Of a stretch of 27,240 bases of DNA, positions 1 through 8,006 are shown piece by piece (the first letter of the stretch is position 1; every line of letters begins with the position of its first letter). The stretch is from Sodalis glossinidius str. 'morsitans' (GTDB lineage Bacteria > Pseudomonadota > Gammaproteobacteria > Enterobacterales > Enterobacteriaceae). The stretch spans positions 1 through 27,240 of the forward strand of contig NC_007714.1 of the NCBI RefSeq assembly GCF_000010085.1, read 5' to 3'. The notes beneath the pieces were generated by a model. It ran no database searches. It had not been told where the DNA came from and saw nothing but the letters and a program-made list of their open reading frames with translations. The position numbers were made by a program, and so were the translations under genes.

Positions 1-850
1 TTAATTGCCATTGTTTATTCTCGGCAATATAGAAAAAATCATAGCGTTCACCTGTGTGGAGTTTCATCATACCAGGCATATTCACATTTGATGAATCAAT
101 TGTCGTGGTATAATTCGCTGAGGATGTCAAACTGACTTTGTCGCGATCGCCCGCTACTGCAGGAAGCTTTATTGCTTCAATCCAATTGCCATTGGAAAAT
201 TCAACCTGGGTATGCTGTGAAGTAAGCGAGGGTATTTGAAAGTCAATGCTATCCGCCCTCAACGTTCTCACTGGCGCCGAGTCGATCACCCAACCGCCAA
301 AATTCGATAAAAATTTGAAGGTATATTCATCATTCTTCTTGATCTGCGTAGTACTGGCAAATAGCATGTTTTTAGTGCTTACTTTGGAAGAGTAAGCCGC
401 ACGGGAACGAACAATAATGTAGCTGCCGTTATCTGCTTTAGCCGGCAGGAAGATCTCAGGCACCCAATCAGCATCTGCGATTGTGTAAAAAACGAAGAAG
501 GCTGGTTTTTCTGGAATTACCGGTCCATTGTTATTGGGGGTAAAGTAACTCATGCTGTCTCCGCTTATCACCCACATTTCCAGAGCCTGGCTATAGACAA
601 ATTTATACTCGTATCCAGTAGTGATATCTAATGTATTGAGGGGCACGTCGACCGGTGTTACGTCCAATACAGCGGTAAACTTTGCTGAGGAGCGGATGAT
701 GACCCGATTATTATTATCAGGTTGCAATGGCAATGTTATGTTTTTAGTCCAATTACCATCGGAGAGTTTAAATATTACCTCATCATAGCCAGAGGGTAAT
801 TTGCCATTCTTTAGTTCATTAGGGGTGATGGTAATAGATTTTTTTTGCAT
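1..850 (-). CDS. Repeat-bearing metzincin metalloprotease, N-terminal part (continues at 27240)
   Basis: ATG at 850..848 opens a frame with no stop to position 1; codon 284 is made from position 1 plus 27240 and 27239, and the frame continues to 26366 (574 residues in all). These first 283 residues hold three and the start of the fourth of four repeats of about 95 residues. Each repeat has a Trp followed by a Leu/Ile-x-Leu-Pro motif (Trp 34, 129, 223, 318), then a strand like VIIRSSAKF / IIVRSRAAY / VSLTSSANY. They look like beta-sandwich modules that might bind substrate or surface; that role is inferred. No classical signal peptide is visible. AAGAAAG lies about 7 bases before the start and a TATAAT-like sequence lies inside the overlapping transposase remnant. 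I did not recognise a named orthologue. Confidence 0.85.
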   Translation of the reverse strand, partial: MQKKSITITPNELKNGKLPSGYDEVIFKLSDGNWTKNITLPLQPDNNNRVIIRSSAKFTAVLDVTPVDVPLNTLDITTGYEYKFVYSQALEMWVISGDSMSYFTPNNNGPVIPEKPAFFVFYTIADADWVPEIFLPAKADNGSYIIVRSRAAYSSKVSTKNMLFASTTQIKKNDEYTFKFLSNFGGWVIDSAPVRTLRADSIDFQIPSLTSQHTQVEFSNGNWIEAIKLPAVAGDRDKVSLTSSANYTTTIDSSNVNMPGMMKLHTGERYDFFYIAENKQWQL

Positions 851-860
851 GATCACTTTC

Positions 861-1174
861 TTATTTTTGGTTATTATATAGCTTCAGGCGGGCGCGGCCG
901 ATGATTACCTCGCAGACCTGGTCGGGCTTTGGCGGTATTGCCGGAGCGGGAGAAGCGGCCGGCAACAACGGCAGCTGGCGTTTGAGCACAACGGGAACAA
1001 GGGTGTCATCGATGGCGATGGGCTCGCCGACAGCGTGATCTGCCGGGATGTCAATCAGGTGGCGATAGCGCTGGCGCCAGGTAAACAGCAGATTGTCATT
1101 AATGCCGTGTTGCCGGGCAAGACGGGCCACACTGGCACCAGGGATTGCTGTACCAGGTCAATTTTGAACGACAT
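861..1174 (-). pseudogene. IS66-type transposase OrfA remnant
   Basis: The translation contains SVARLARQHGINDNLLFTWR, the helix-turn-helix core typical of the small OrfA (TnpA-like) protein of IS66 elements, and a later CEVIIGRARLKL stretch like the OrfA C-terminal part. The start (ATG at 1174, MSFKIDLVQQSL) is separated from the rest by a frameshift around 1135, where one or two bases are missing. The C-terminus is cut and replaced at about 880. No orfB or orfC and no complete element are present, so this is debris. The protease promoter and start lie just downstream of the cut, so the insertion may have supplied or replaced upstream sequence of that gene (inference). Confidence 0.7.
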
Positions 1175-1220
1175 GGAGTAGGATGCGCGTTTGCGCCGGG
1201 TTGTGAGATCTGTCACCAGT

Positions 1221-1254
1221 GATAGTGTCCATCTAAATTTAAGTGGACACTATC
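1221..1254. repeat. 34-bp quasi-palindrome
   Basis: GATAGTGTCCA at 1221..1231 is exactly mirrored by TGGACACTATC at 1244..1254 around a nearly symmetrical AT-rich centre (TAAATTTA). It sits between the IS66-type fragment and the interrupted reading frame. It could be two abutted insertion-sequence ends or an operator; the sequence does not decide. Confidence 0.6.
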
Positions 1255-1428
1255 ATCGCCGGATTGACAGTGATCTGACAGACGTCCTCCATGGGGCGCT
1301 TACGTTAAAACAACTGGCAACGGTTAACGAGTATAACGGAAATACGTATCTTTCAATAAAAAATGGTATAAAAGGTAAAGTTGAAGAAAAATTTAATGGC
1401 TATTCATTGGAGATAGAAGGGTTAACCC

Positions 1429-2349
1429 GGCTTTGTTGAATAAATCAGAACTTGTGACTACAGCTCCCCTAGCAGATCGATTGTGATGCGATCCGGATGC
1501 TGTTCGGCATTCCTATACAGCGTCATTTTGTTAAGCGCTTTGACCATCGCCATTGCCTCACCTACCTGCGCATCATAGTCACGTAGACTTAGATGAGCGC
1601 CCAGAAGCGTTTTGAACCGGAATATCGCTGTTTCAGCCACTGAGCGTCGATGATAGCCCACTTTCTTTTTCCAGACATCGTTACTGCCGCTTAGACGCTG
1701 ATTCGCAACCGCGTGGTTACGCTCATGGTATCGGTCTGGCCAATATTGCGCACCACGTCGTGGAGGAATAAGAGGCTTTATCTTCTTCCTCAGCAGCGCA
1801 TCATGACAGTATCGGGTATCGTAAGCGCCATCAGCCGACGCTTCCCTGATTTTCCGGTGGGTCTGGTTTATCAGAGCGGGTAGGGCCTGAGCATCCGTCG
1901 TACCGCTGAGCGATAAGTCAGCACAGATAATCTCATGCGTTACACTGTCTGCGGCCATATGCAGCTTACGCCACACCCTCCGTCTGTCGGCACCATGCTG
2001 CCGGACTTTCCATTCGCCTTCGCCAAAGACCTTCAGGCCGGTTCCGTCAATGACTAGAGGTGAGATTTCACCACGGGTCGGCGTTTTTATGCTGATTTTA
2101 ACTGTCTTTGCTCGCTTGCTGAGCAGCGAGTAGTCTGGGCATCTTAGCGGCAGCCCCATCAGTTTAAAAATGGAGTCAACGAAGCCCTGTAAAGCCCTTA
2201 GTAAAAGGCCAAACACGCTTGAGAGCTTTGTTGTACGTGGACCAGTTGGTAATTTTAAATTTTTGCTTTGCCATGGAGTGCAGATGTTGAAATGACGGTA
2301 GTGATCTGAGCAGATGCTCACCTAAAAGTTCTATTTATTCAACAAAGCC
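1429..2349 (-). mobile_element. IS903-like (IS5 family) element, internally deleted
   Basis: Terminal inverted repeats GGCTTTGTTGAATAAATC (1429..) and its mirror ending at 2349 match the IS903 end as I know it. The flanking 9-mers GGTTAACCC at 1420..1428 and 2350..2358 are identical, the expected target duplication length for this group. The element is 921 bp, about 136 bp shorter than IS903 (1057 bp from memory); the missing part is in the 5' portion of the transposase gene. The intact target duplication shows that the deletion is internal and that no recombination has scrambled the ends. Confidence 0.92.
1458..2274 (-). pseudogene. IS903-type transposase, deleted and frameshifted
   Basis: The ATG at 2274 gives MAKQKFKITNW, the IS903 transposase start, but after about 18 residues the sequence jumps to the segment RALQGFVDSIFKLMG in another frame. 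The DNA for roughly 45 residues of the N-terminal DNA-binding region is gone. The rest is open to 1458 and retains DDE-family blocks such as VIDGTGLKVFGEGEW (first Asp), DGAYDTRYCHDAL and YHRRSVAETAIFRFK (Glu). With the N-terminal region lost and the frame broken, it is not expected to make active transposase. Confidence 0.9.
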
Positions 2350-2417
2350 GGTTAACCCTTGAAAAAATGATAAAGGCAGTGGGGTTCTTAACGACTTTAT
2401 AAAAAAGTAGTGTTTTG

Positions 2418-2526
2418 CACATATCCACATGAGCGTAAGCCAGCAAGCTATGCCGCCATCAAGCGGCATGGCGCAGCGGGAGCGGTGGCGCTACGTAAGG
2501 AGCGCCATAGCGATTGTGGGTATGTG
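2418..2526. repeat. Nested inverted-repeat structure, possible ssi/primosome-type or transfer site
   Basis: Outer arms CACATATCCACA (2418..2429) and TGTGGGTATGTG (2515..2526) are complementary except for one pair. They enclose two perfect hairpins: ATGCCGC/GCGGCAT (2450..2469) and TGGCGCT/AGCGCCA (2486..2507). AAGCGG, a motif found in PriA-dependent primosome assembly sites, lies in the first hairpin. The 137 bases from 2403 to 2539 hold no convincing gene. A single-strand initiation site, a transfer-origin arm and a structured RNA are all possible. Confidence 0.6.
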
Positions 2527-2539
2527 TGAAACGTGCGTA

Positions 2540-3202
2540 TCAATCCTGATGTATTCTTTTTTCCATATCTTTAATAAATTTCTTTTTTTCTTCATCATAT
2601 TGAGCTTGTGTGTTTTTGGGTAATCTATTAATAACCTCCATATGGTAAGCAAATCTTCTATTTTCAAAATTTATATCTTGTTGTAGCTCCATGTTTTTTT
2701 GTTGCAATGAAATGTTTTTTAAGTAAGAGAATAATGAAAACATTCCAAAAAATGTAGAGACGAAAATTAAAATAATAATTGTTGCCCATCCTGAGCGAGG
2801 CATAGGGCTTATGCTATTATGCAATTGGTTGTTTAGCTTGTTAATTGTTTCTTTCGATTCAAACAGTGGTTCTCCAATGCTTTTTTCGACAGCATTATTG
2901 ATTGTTTGAGAAATTTTTGTTTTTAGTAATTCGATTTCACCTAATGACACTTCTTGCGATGAAATCTTATGGTTTTCTAATTCTTTTTTTGATAAAAATT
3001 CTTGTGTTTCAGTTTTTATTTTTTCAGCCGTTGATTCAACGTCATTAACAGACTTTGCAACTAATCTGATTGAGTCAGCTAAAAAATTTTCAATTTTAGA
3101 TGGTGGTTTTTTTATCTCATCGTGTACAACACCTAAATCTCCTAATAGTTCTGTTATAAGTGTATCTCTAGCGATTCTTGGTGTTTTATTCTCCTGGCTC
3201 AT
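2540..3202 (-). CDS. Single-pass membrane coiled-coil protein of the stability/mobilization block
   Basis: A 220-residue protein with a charged helical N-terminal two thirds rich in Lys, Glu and Asn (residues about 20-135), one clear membrane segment around WATIIILIFVSTFFGMF (residues about 142-160), and a second coiled coil to the C-terminus. There is no signal peptide. It follows the stbB-like gene in the same direction and lies in a mobilization region, so a role like that of the third gene of stb operons or of MobB-type membrane proteins is plausible, but I see no diagnostic motif. The reading frame is intact although its neighbours are broken. Confidence 0.75.
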   Translation of the reverse strand: MSQENKTPRIARDTLITELLGDLGVVHDEIKKPPSKIENFLADSIRLVAKSVNDVESTAEKIKTETQEFLSKKELENHKISSQEVSLGEIELLKTKISQTINNAVEKSIGEPLFESKETINKLNNQLHNSISPMPRSGWATIIILIFVSTFFGMFSLFSYLKNISLQQKNMELQQDINFENRRFAYHMEVINRLPKNTQAQYDEEKKKFIKDMEKRIHQD

Positions 3203-3207
3203 GGTGA

Positions 3208-3291
3208 TTAATCTTTTTTGTTAAATAGGTTGTAATGAACTAAATCGAGATTTCTTTTTACACTTTTTGCTAAAGATTTCAATCCAAACAT
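3208..3291 (-). CDS. Possible 27-residue peptide
   Basis: ATG at 3291 to TAA at 3208 encodes a short basic peptide (MFGLKSLAKSVKRN...) between the stbB-like gene and the coiled-coil protein, all in the same direction with close spacing. The ribosome site is weak. It may be a genuine small gene or the remnant of a longer one. Confidence 0.25.
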   Translation of the reverse strand: MFGLKSLAKSVKRNLDLVHYNLFNKKD

Positions 3292-3297
3292 ATCAGC

Positions 3298-3925
3298 TCA
3301 TTTGTTTCTTTCTTTTTCTGTTGCATATGTTCTGTTTTTTAATAACGATTTATAGTCGGTGTCGTCATTTATTAGTGCATCTATAGTAATACCTTTAACC
3401 GCTAAGGCGTCAAATATTTCATTTTCCCATATTGCACAATCTATGTTTGCTGTGAAAGTTTTTTCTTTTTTATGAAAGTTAATGATGTAAGGGAATTCTT
3501 CAAGGACATAATTTTCAACCCTGTTGAATATGACCTTTATTTTTTCGGCATCTATGCCAATATTTGATAGTGTATCTAGCATGGAAATTGATTCTTTTTG
3601 CTCTTTTGTTCCACTTGTTACTAGAACTATAAAGTAGTCAATTTCTTCATGAGAGTTATCAAATTTAATCATGTTGTTCATGAAATCTTCTATGTTTGAC
3701 GCACCAACATCTATTATAGAATCATCTTCTAGCATGATTTATTCTGAATAACTCTCTAAACTTGCTACCGTTCATTTTTTCAACATCAATACCAAGTCCT
3801 TCAGCAGTTTCATTAATGGATTTAATGGAAAATATTGGTGCGTTATTCATGCGTGGTGAAAGTAAGTGAGCGGCAATGGTGGTTTTTCCTACTGTACCAG
3901 TGTAATTAAGAATGGCAACTTTCAT
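3298..3925 (-). pseudogene. stbB: StbB-like ParA-family ATPase, frameshifted
   Basis: The first frame (3925..3722) begins MKVAILNYTGTVGKTT, a deviant Walker A of the ParA/MinD superfamily as in plasmid StbB. It ends early at ...FRELFRINHARR. The second frame (3735..3298) restarts with MLEDDSIIDVGASNIEDFM, containing the Walker B-like Asp and the DxG segment. One extra A in the run around 3735-3741 explains the break: removing it joins FRI to IMLEDDS. In R388- and pKM101-type plasmids StbB works with StbA in plasmid positioning and conjugation. Here the product is probably inactive unless slippage on the A-run restores the frame. Confidence 0.8.
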
Positions 3926-3927
3926 TT

Positions 3928-4332
3928 CAATCTACGTTTTCTAAGTCGTCTAAATTTATTGTTCTGGAACGTAGCTTTTTAAGATCTCCAGGATTTTCTA
4001 TCTTACGCAATTCTAACTTTTCTTCTTTATTTTTTCTGTATTGTATCTATCCTTAATGGTTGAATTCTGTTCTTCATTAATTTTTACGCTAAGAAAAAGT
4101 TTTTTTCTAATTTCCTCTTTGTTCTTCCGTACATATTTGATGCAATTCTTGAATCAAATTTAATTCCTGTTTCGCTTTTAATTTTTTTTACAATTGTCTC
4201 CCAAGAAGCTAGGTTTTTAGCCTTAGTCAGTTGTCGATAACATGAATTAAAAGCCGCTTGTTTACTTTTTGTATCTGGATCTCTAAGTAGAAAAATCAAT
4301 TCTTTGAGATTTTCTTTTATTGAATCACCCAT
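3928..4332 (-). pseudogene. StbA-like gene upstream of stbB, probably frameshifted
   Basis: The ATG at 4332 follows a strong GGGGG ribosome site on the minus strand and gives MGDSIKENLKELIFLLRDPD..., 82 residues to a stop at 4084. Other frames then carry coding-looking sequence up to stbB (SVKINEEQNSTIKDRYNTEK and later LRKIENPGDLKKLRSR...DLENVD ending at 3928), which suggests one or two frameshifts in an originally longer gene. Position, direction (divergent from mobC, just before stbB) and basic helical character fit StbA, the DNA-binding partner in stb operons. I call it from context rather than from a motif. Confidence 0.45.
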
Positions 4333-4407
4333 ACAGCCCCCTTTGAAACCCCGCTGCGCTCGGCATACTCTGTCGGTGTCATTGTTACTCGTCATCAGAG
4401 GTGTCCT
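4333..4407. other. Intergenic region between stb and mob genes, candidate oriT
   Basis: These 75 bases separate divergent stbA-like and mobC genes, where oriT usually lies in stb/mob modules. There is no inverted repeat or nick consensus that I can assign with confidence, so the location rests on gene order only. The relaxase that would act here is broken. Confidence 0.3.
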
Positions 4408-4770
4408 ATGGCAGAAAAGAAAAATAAAGATAGGGTGGTTACCTTTCGCCTGTCCCAAAGTGATTTTGCTCAGTTCGAGGAAAAACTGGCCTCTTCAAAC
4501 ATGAAGAAGTCCGCATTCTTTCGTAAAGTTTTTTTAAATGCCAATGTTAGTCTTACCGTAAAAGCAAAGCCATCAAAAGACCTAGAGAGCTTAACATTTC
4601 TCTTTAATAAATACAGTAATAACCTGAACCAGATTGCACATCAGGTTAATAGTGCTTATGTTTCCGGTAAAGTGTCGTCGTCACTCTATACCTCTGTCAA
4701 TAATACGCTTGTTGATATTCGACAGCTATTGCTTTCAGGAATTCAAGCAGTTTTTAATGTACGCCTATGA
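4408..4770 (+). CDS. mobC: MobC-like relaxosome accessory protein with altered C-terminus
   Basis: The 120-residue product begins with a ribbon-helix-helix region (DRVVTFRLSQSDFAQFEEKL, residues about 8-27) and contains LNQIAHQVNSAYVSGKVSSS...DIRQLLLSGIQ, the conserved C-terminal block of MobC proteins, which help the relaxase open DNA at oriT. RBS AGAGGTG precedes the ATG. After LLLSGIQ the protein ends in the unrelated residues AVFNVRL, and the relaxase sequence begins in another frame a few bases away. A deletion has therefore removed the end of mobC and the start of the relaxase gene. Most of the DNA-binding and MobC core is kept. Confidence 0.8.
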   Translation: MAEKKNKDRVVTFRLSQSDFAQFEEKLASSNMKKSAFFRKVFLNANVSLTVKAKPSKDLESLTFLFNKYSNNLNQIAHQVNSAYVSGKVSSSLYTSVNNTLVDIRQLLLSGIQAVFNVRL

Positions 4771-6966
4771 AGATGAGGAGTATAATTTCTATGCCGAAGC
4801 TCATCTGCCTAAAATAAAATCTGTAGCAGACAGAAAAACGGGTGAGACGGTTGAAAGAAAACCGCATATTCATATTTTTGTTCCGCAAAGAAATCTCCTT
4901 TCTGGAAAGGAAATGAATCCTCGAGGCATGGCAGAACGACAAGTGGCATATTTTGAAGCCTTTCAGGAGTACATTAATAAAACGTATCATCTGGCCTCAC
5001 CCAGAGAGCACGTTCGCGTGGATCCGACCAGTGCCACTGATGTCCTTTCCCGTTATAAGGGCGATGATTTTAGAGGACGGCATCAGGCGTTTAAAAAGCA
5101 GCTTGTGCGTGATGTGATAGATAAGGCTATTTTTAGCCGTGGGGATTTTTATGCTCATGTGGCTTCCTTTGGTGACACTCGCGTGCGTCATCAGGGAAAA
5201 GATAATGAATATCTTGCGGTAAGGCTTCCCGGCGATGAAAAGTTTACCAATCTGAAAGAAACGATTTTTCAGGGTGATTTTATTGTACGTCGAGAGTTTA
5301 AAAGCCCCCTCTGGATAAGGCGATTATCCGTGACCGATTGCGGGAATGGCCTCAGCGGGCAAAAGAAATCAAATATGTTAGCAAGGCGACGCCGTCTTTT
5401 CGACAGCGTTACAAGGCGGCGTCGTCTGAAGAGAAACTTGCGATCTGATTTATCAGCCGGAAGAGAACGACGACGAAACGCTGTGGAATACCACACAGGC
5501 AAGTTTGCCGCCATTCCTGGCGTCCCAACTGTCTCAGCGTCAATCCACAGAGCCGGTTATCGAATCAGGCCCGGAATGGGAGGAGAAGACGCCTTCACGC
5601 TGAATATGCCGCCCTATGCGCGTCATCCCCATCAGGTGACGACGATTGCGCAGATACAGCGGCGCGGAACGGTGTTGTTTGGTGAGGAAGACAGACCGCT
5701 CAGGTCAACCGCCGTCAGCCCTGTTTGTCGTGTGATGCCCAAACCGGATAGAAATGCGTCTTTCGTGGCGGCTTACTTCTTGCAGCGATATGAGGAAAAC
5801 CAGCTACACCCCGCCCAACGGCAGGACATCCGCGCCATCGATACACAATTTTATGCAGCCCGCCGCGCTATCCAGTGTGATGAGCGACTGACCCGGAATG
5901 AGAAAAGCCAGTATGTTTCTATTTTAACGTTTGAACGTTTGAAGGTGCACCTCGCTATCAAACATCCTACTGTTCCCTATGAAAAGGAGATGCCCGATAT
6001 GGAAAGTGCCGATATTCGCAAGTTAATTAAAACGCCGCGTATTCTTGATAACTCTATCAGTGGCGTACCGCCGGAGGATAATGCCATCCCTCCGGCCAGA
6101 GAGCGCTTTGCACGGCTGATTCAAAATCTGAACGATCATATGGCCGATAAGCGCATTCGTAAGCGCCAACGGGTACTTTCCACTATCTGTATACCAAGCG
6201 GGCGAAACTGAGTCAGAATGTGCATTATCTGGATAAGAAAACTGACCGAACGCTGTTTATCGATATCGGCAAGGCGATTGTCGTGCGCAAAAGTGCGATG
6301 ACAGCCTCGGCGGTGGAAATTGCCCTGGCGCTGGCGAAAGAGAAATTCGGTAGCACGCTGACCATCAAGGGGAGCCAGGCATTTAAAGACCAGATTGTTG
6401 AGGTGGTTGCCCAAAAAAATCTGGATATTTATTTCACCAATAAAGCAATGAATCAGCAGCTTGAGGCCCGTAAGGCTGAACTGGAGATTGAACGAGGCGG
6501 TCAGCGCATCGAAAAGTCTGAAAACGCCAACACTGACCGGGCGGAAGATGAAAAATTGGCGGAGGCGACGACGACGGCTCACGGTCAGGAAGAAAAACCT
6601 GTTGTGGCGTCGGACGCCCACTCGTCTGCCCCCCAGCTTGGCGCAGAAAAAGCCCAGAAGGGGGTGTATCAAGGCGTGTTACTGGAGCATGGTGCCGCGT
6701 CGTACAAATTCAAGCCGGATATGAACAAGCCGGAAGACCGGCGTGATGATAGCTACTTTGTCACACTCCAGACGGCAGATGGCAAAACCCAGACGCTGTG
6801 GGGTGTTGACCTGGAGAATGCGGTCAGCGCCGGACATGGGAAGGGACAGCGCTTGACCGTGACCGTGAGCGAGAACAACAGCAGAGCCGTGATGTTGCTG
6901 GGCAGCACACCGACAATGATTATGATGGCCCGGACGTGGCATAAAAAGGAGAAATGTCAATTATGA
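4757..6966 (+). pseudogene. Mobilization relaxase with LPD7-type C-terminal region, decayed
   Basis: The remaining N-terminal part includes KPHIHIFVPQRN, the His-rich metal-binding motif of P-type relaxases, but the preceding catalytic Tyr region is deleted. The frame breaks near 5310 (coding continues as LDKAIIRDRLREWPQRAKEI), again near 5445 (LIYQPEENDDETLWNTTQ), again near 5600 (MPPYARHPHQVTTIAQIQRRG) and again near 6175, where HYLYTKRAKLSQ leads into VHYLDKKTDRTLFIDIGKA. The last 248 residues (6220..6966) form an LPD7-like domain followed by a beta domain (SYFVTLQTADGKTQTLWGVDL) common at the ends of large relaxases. With a missing active site and at least four frameshifts, self-encoded mobilization is not possible; only the C-terminal part might still be made. 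Confidence 0.85.
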
Positions 6967-7513
6967 GTGCTCAAATCGCGGCACATGGCACATGGCACAT
7001 GGCACATGGCACATGGCACATGGCACATGGCACATGGCACATGGCAGACTGGCGGCTGATGTTCTTAGCCGCATTACGGATAAAGGTACCACGATGGCGA
7101 TGGGACGACTGGCGGTCTCTTTGCCCTGCCATAAGGCAGAGAGTGGCGAGGCGCTCTTGTGGCTGGGACTGGTGGCGTTTGGCAAGCAGGCGGAACTGCT
7201 GGCCCGTCACGGCGAAGGCGAGTTAATCAGCGTTTCCGGTTCGATGCAAATCAACCAGTGGATGGGGCAGTATGGCGCGTTGCAAACAGGCTATCAGGTT
7301 GTGGCCGACGCGATAATCAGTGCACGTACCGTGCGGCCTGGCGGAGGAAATAAACCCGCTGCGCCGACTCCTTCGCCCTCTTCCTCCGCTCCAGCACAGC
7401 CGATAATGGATTATGAATCCGCAAATGCTGATGCAGCCAGAAACTGGGAAATCTACCAGATGGGGGCAGATGGTGACGCTTTTGATCAGCGCCCGCCGTT
7501 TGATGATATATAG
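6963..7513 (+). CDS. ssb: Plasmid single-stranded DNA-binding protein with repeat-disrupted start
   Basis: The body of the protein (RLAADVLSRITDKGTTMAMGRLAVSLPC ... SGSMQINQWMG) is an SSB-type OB fold, followed by a Pro/Ser-rich linker and an acidic end, PPFDDI, resembling the SSB protein-interaction tip. The expected start is ATG 6963 (MSAQIAAHG-), with AGGAG at 6947..6951. Between that start and the body lie nine 7-bp repeats. With one copy the frame reads MSAQIAAHGRLAADV directly; with nine it is shifted, so ATG 6963 leads into a wrong frame that stops at 7226. In-frame ATGs exist inside the repeats (6992, 7013, 7034), without a good ribosome site. The start overlaps the end of the relaxase gene. 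Its job in conjugative plasmids is to coat transferred single strands. Confidence 0.75.
6981..7043 (+). repeat. Nine tandem copies of heptamer GCACATG
   Basis: Perfect 7-bp units start at 6981, 6988, 6995 and so on to 7037. The unit length is not a multiple of three, so each gain or loss of a copy changes the frame of ssb. The copy numbers that keep the start at 6963 in frame are 1, 4, 7 and 10; nine is off. Each unit contains one ATG, so three ATGs fall in every frame. Confidence 0.95.
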
Positions 7514-7594
7514 GAAATCAATACGGTGATTATTTCCTTTCTCTGTTTCCTTCAGGCAGTATTCACGGTTTTCGTTACGCAACAGGATTAATCA

Positions 7595-7892
7595 ATGAAT
7601 AAGTCTGATCTTATCAACGCAGTCATTGAAAAATCGGATATCACTCAAGTGAAAGCGGGCTATGTGGTGTCTGCGTTTGTGGCTGCGATCACGGAGGCCC
7701 TTGCCGCAGGAGAATCGGTCGCGCTCTCCGGCTTTGGTGTCTTTGGCGTAAAAGAGCGAGCGGAGAGATCTGGACGAAATCCGCAAACCGGCGGAGTTGC
7801 AGTTACCCGCTTCAATATCCCCTTACTTTAAGGCTGGTAAGCTTCTTAAGGACAGGGTAAAGTCTTCTACCGTTGTCATGTCAGAAGAGTAA
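7595..7892 (+). pseudogene. HU-family DNA-binding protein, frameshifted near the C-terminus
   Basis: MNKSDLINAVIEKSDITQ..., then GFGVFGVKERAERSGRNPQTG, is a standard HU/IHF-type subunit including the beta-arm segment with RNPQTG. The original frame then ends as VAVTRFNIPLL (stop at 7831). A one-base shift at about 7790 restores the expected ending ELQLPASISPYFKAGKLLKDRVK and runs to TAA at 7892, which marks this as a frameshift mutation. HU proteins bend DNA and assist replication, partition and transfer complexes. The truncated 78-residue product lacks the final helix and is probably impaired. Confidence 0.85.
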
Positions 7893-7914
7893 AAAACAAT
7901 TTTTTAATGTGTTT

Positions 7915-7993
7915 TGAATATTCATTAAGTGGTGTTTTCTGTTGCTGTTATTGATATTCATAAGGTATTATTGATGGTGTTTTTGAATATTCA
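7915..7993 (+). promoter_or_regulatory. parA promoter/operator region with TGAATATTCA palindromes
   Basis: TGAATATTCA occurs at 7915..7924 and 7984..7993, with a related TGATATTCA at 7952..7960. A plausible promoter (TTGCTG at 7942, TATTAT at 7966, 18-bp spacing) has the middle copy in its spacer, so a protein bound there would repress it. The same palindrome recurs after parA and after the ribbon-helix-helix gene, as expected for operators or centromere sites of a type Ib partition system. Confidence 0.65.
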
Positions 7994-8006
7994 AAGGATT
8001 TTTTAA

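Larger units (their letters stand above)
1191..2402 (+). pseudogene. Unidentified reading frame interrupted by the IS903-like element
   Basis: Removing the insertion and one 9-bp target copy joins the frame ending ...LEIEGLT (left) to LEKMIKAVGFLTTL and a TAA at 2400..2402. The left portion includes TLKQLATVNEYNGNTYLSIK. The true N-terminus is uncertain: the frame runs back through a quasi-palindrome at 1221..1254 that looks like mobile-element end sequence, so the coding part probably starts after about 1255 and is itself a fragment. I do not recognise the family. Confidence 0.4.

Noticed and set aside
2429..2623. Short plus-strand ORF over the nested hairpins
   Set aside because: It runs antisense into the coiled-coil protein gene and has no ribosome site.
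5269..5514. Arg-rich ORF (RRRRL repeats) on the minus strand
   Set aside because: It is the antisense shadow of the frameshifted relaxase, caused by GGCGTCGTC-type codons.
6981..7043. CRISPR-like repeat array
   Set aside because: Units are 7 bp, contiguous and without spacers; no cas genes are present.
6954..7226. Protein with repeated HGTWHMA units
   Set aside because: It is the 7-bp repeat read from the native ssb start in the wrong frame; downstream residues match the out-of-frame reading of ssb.
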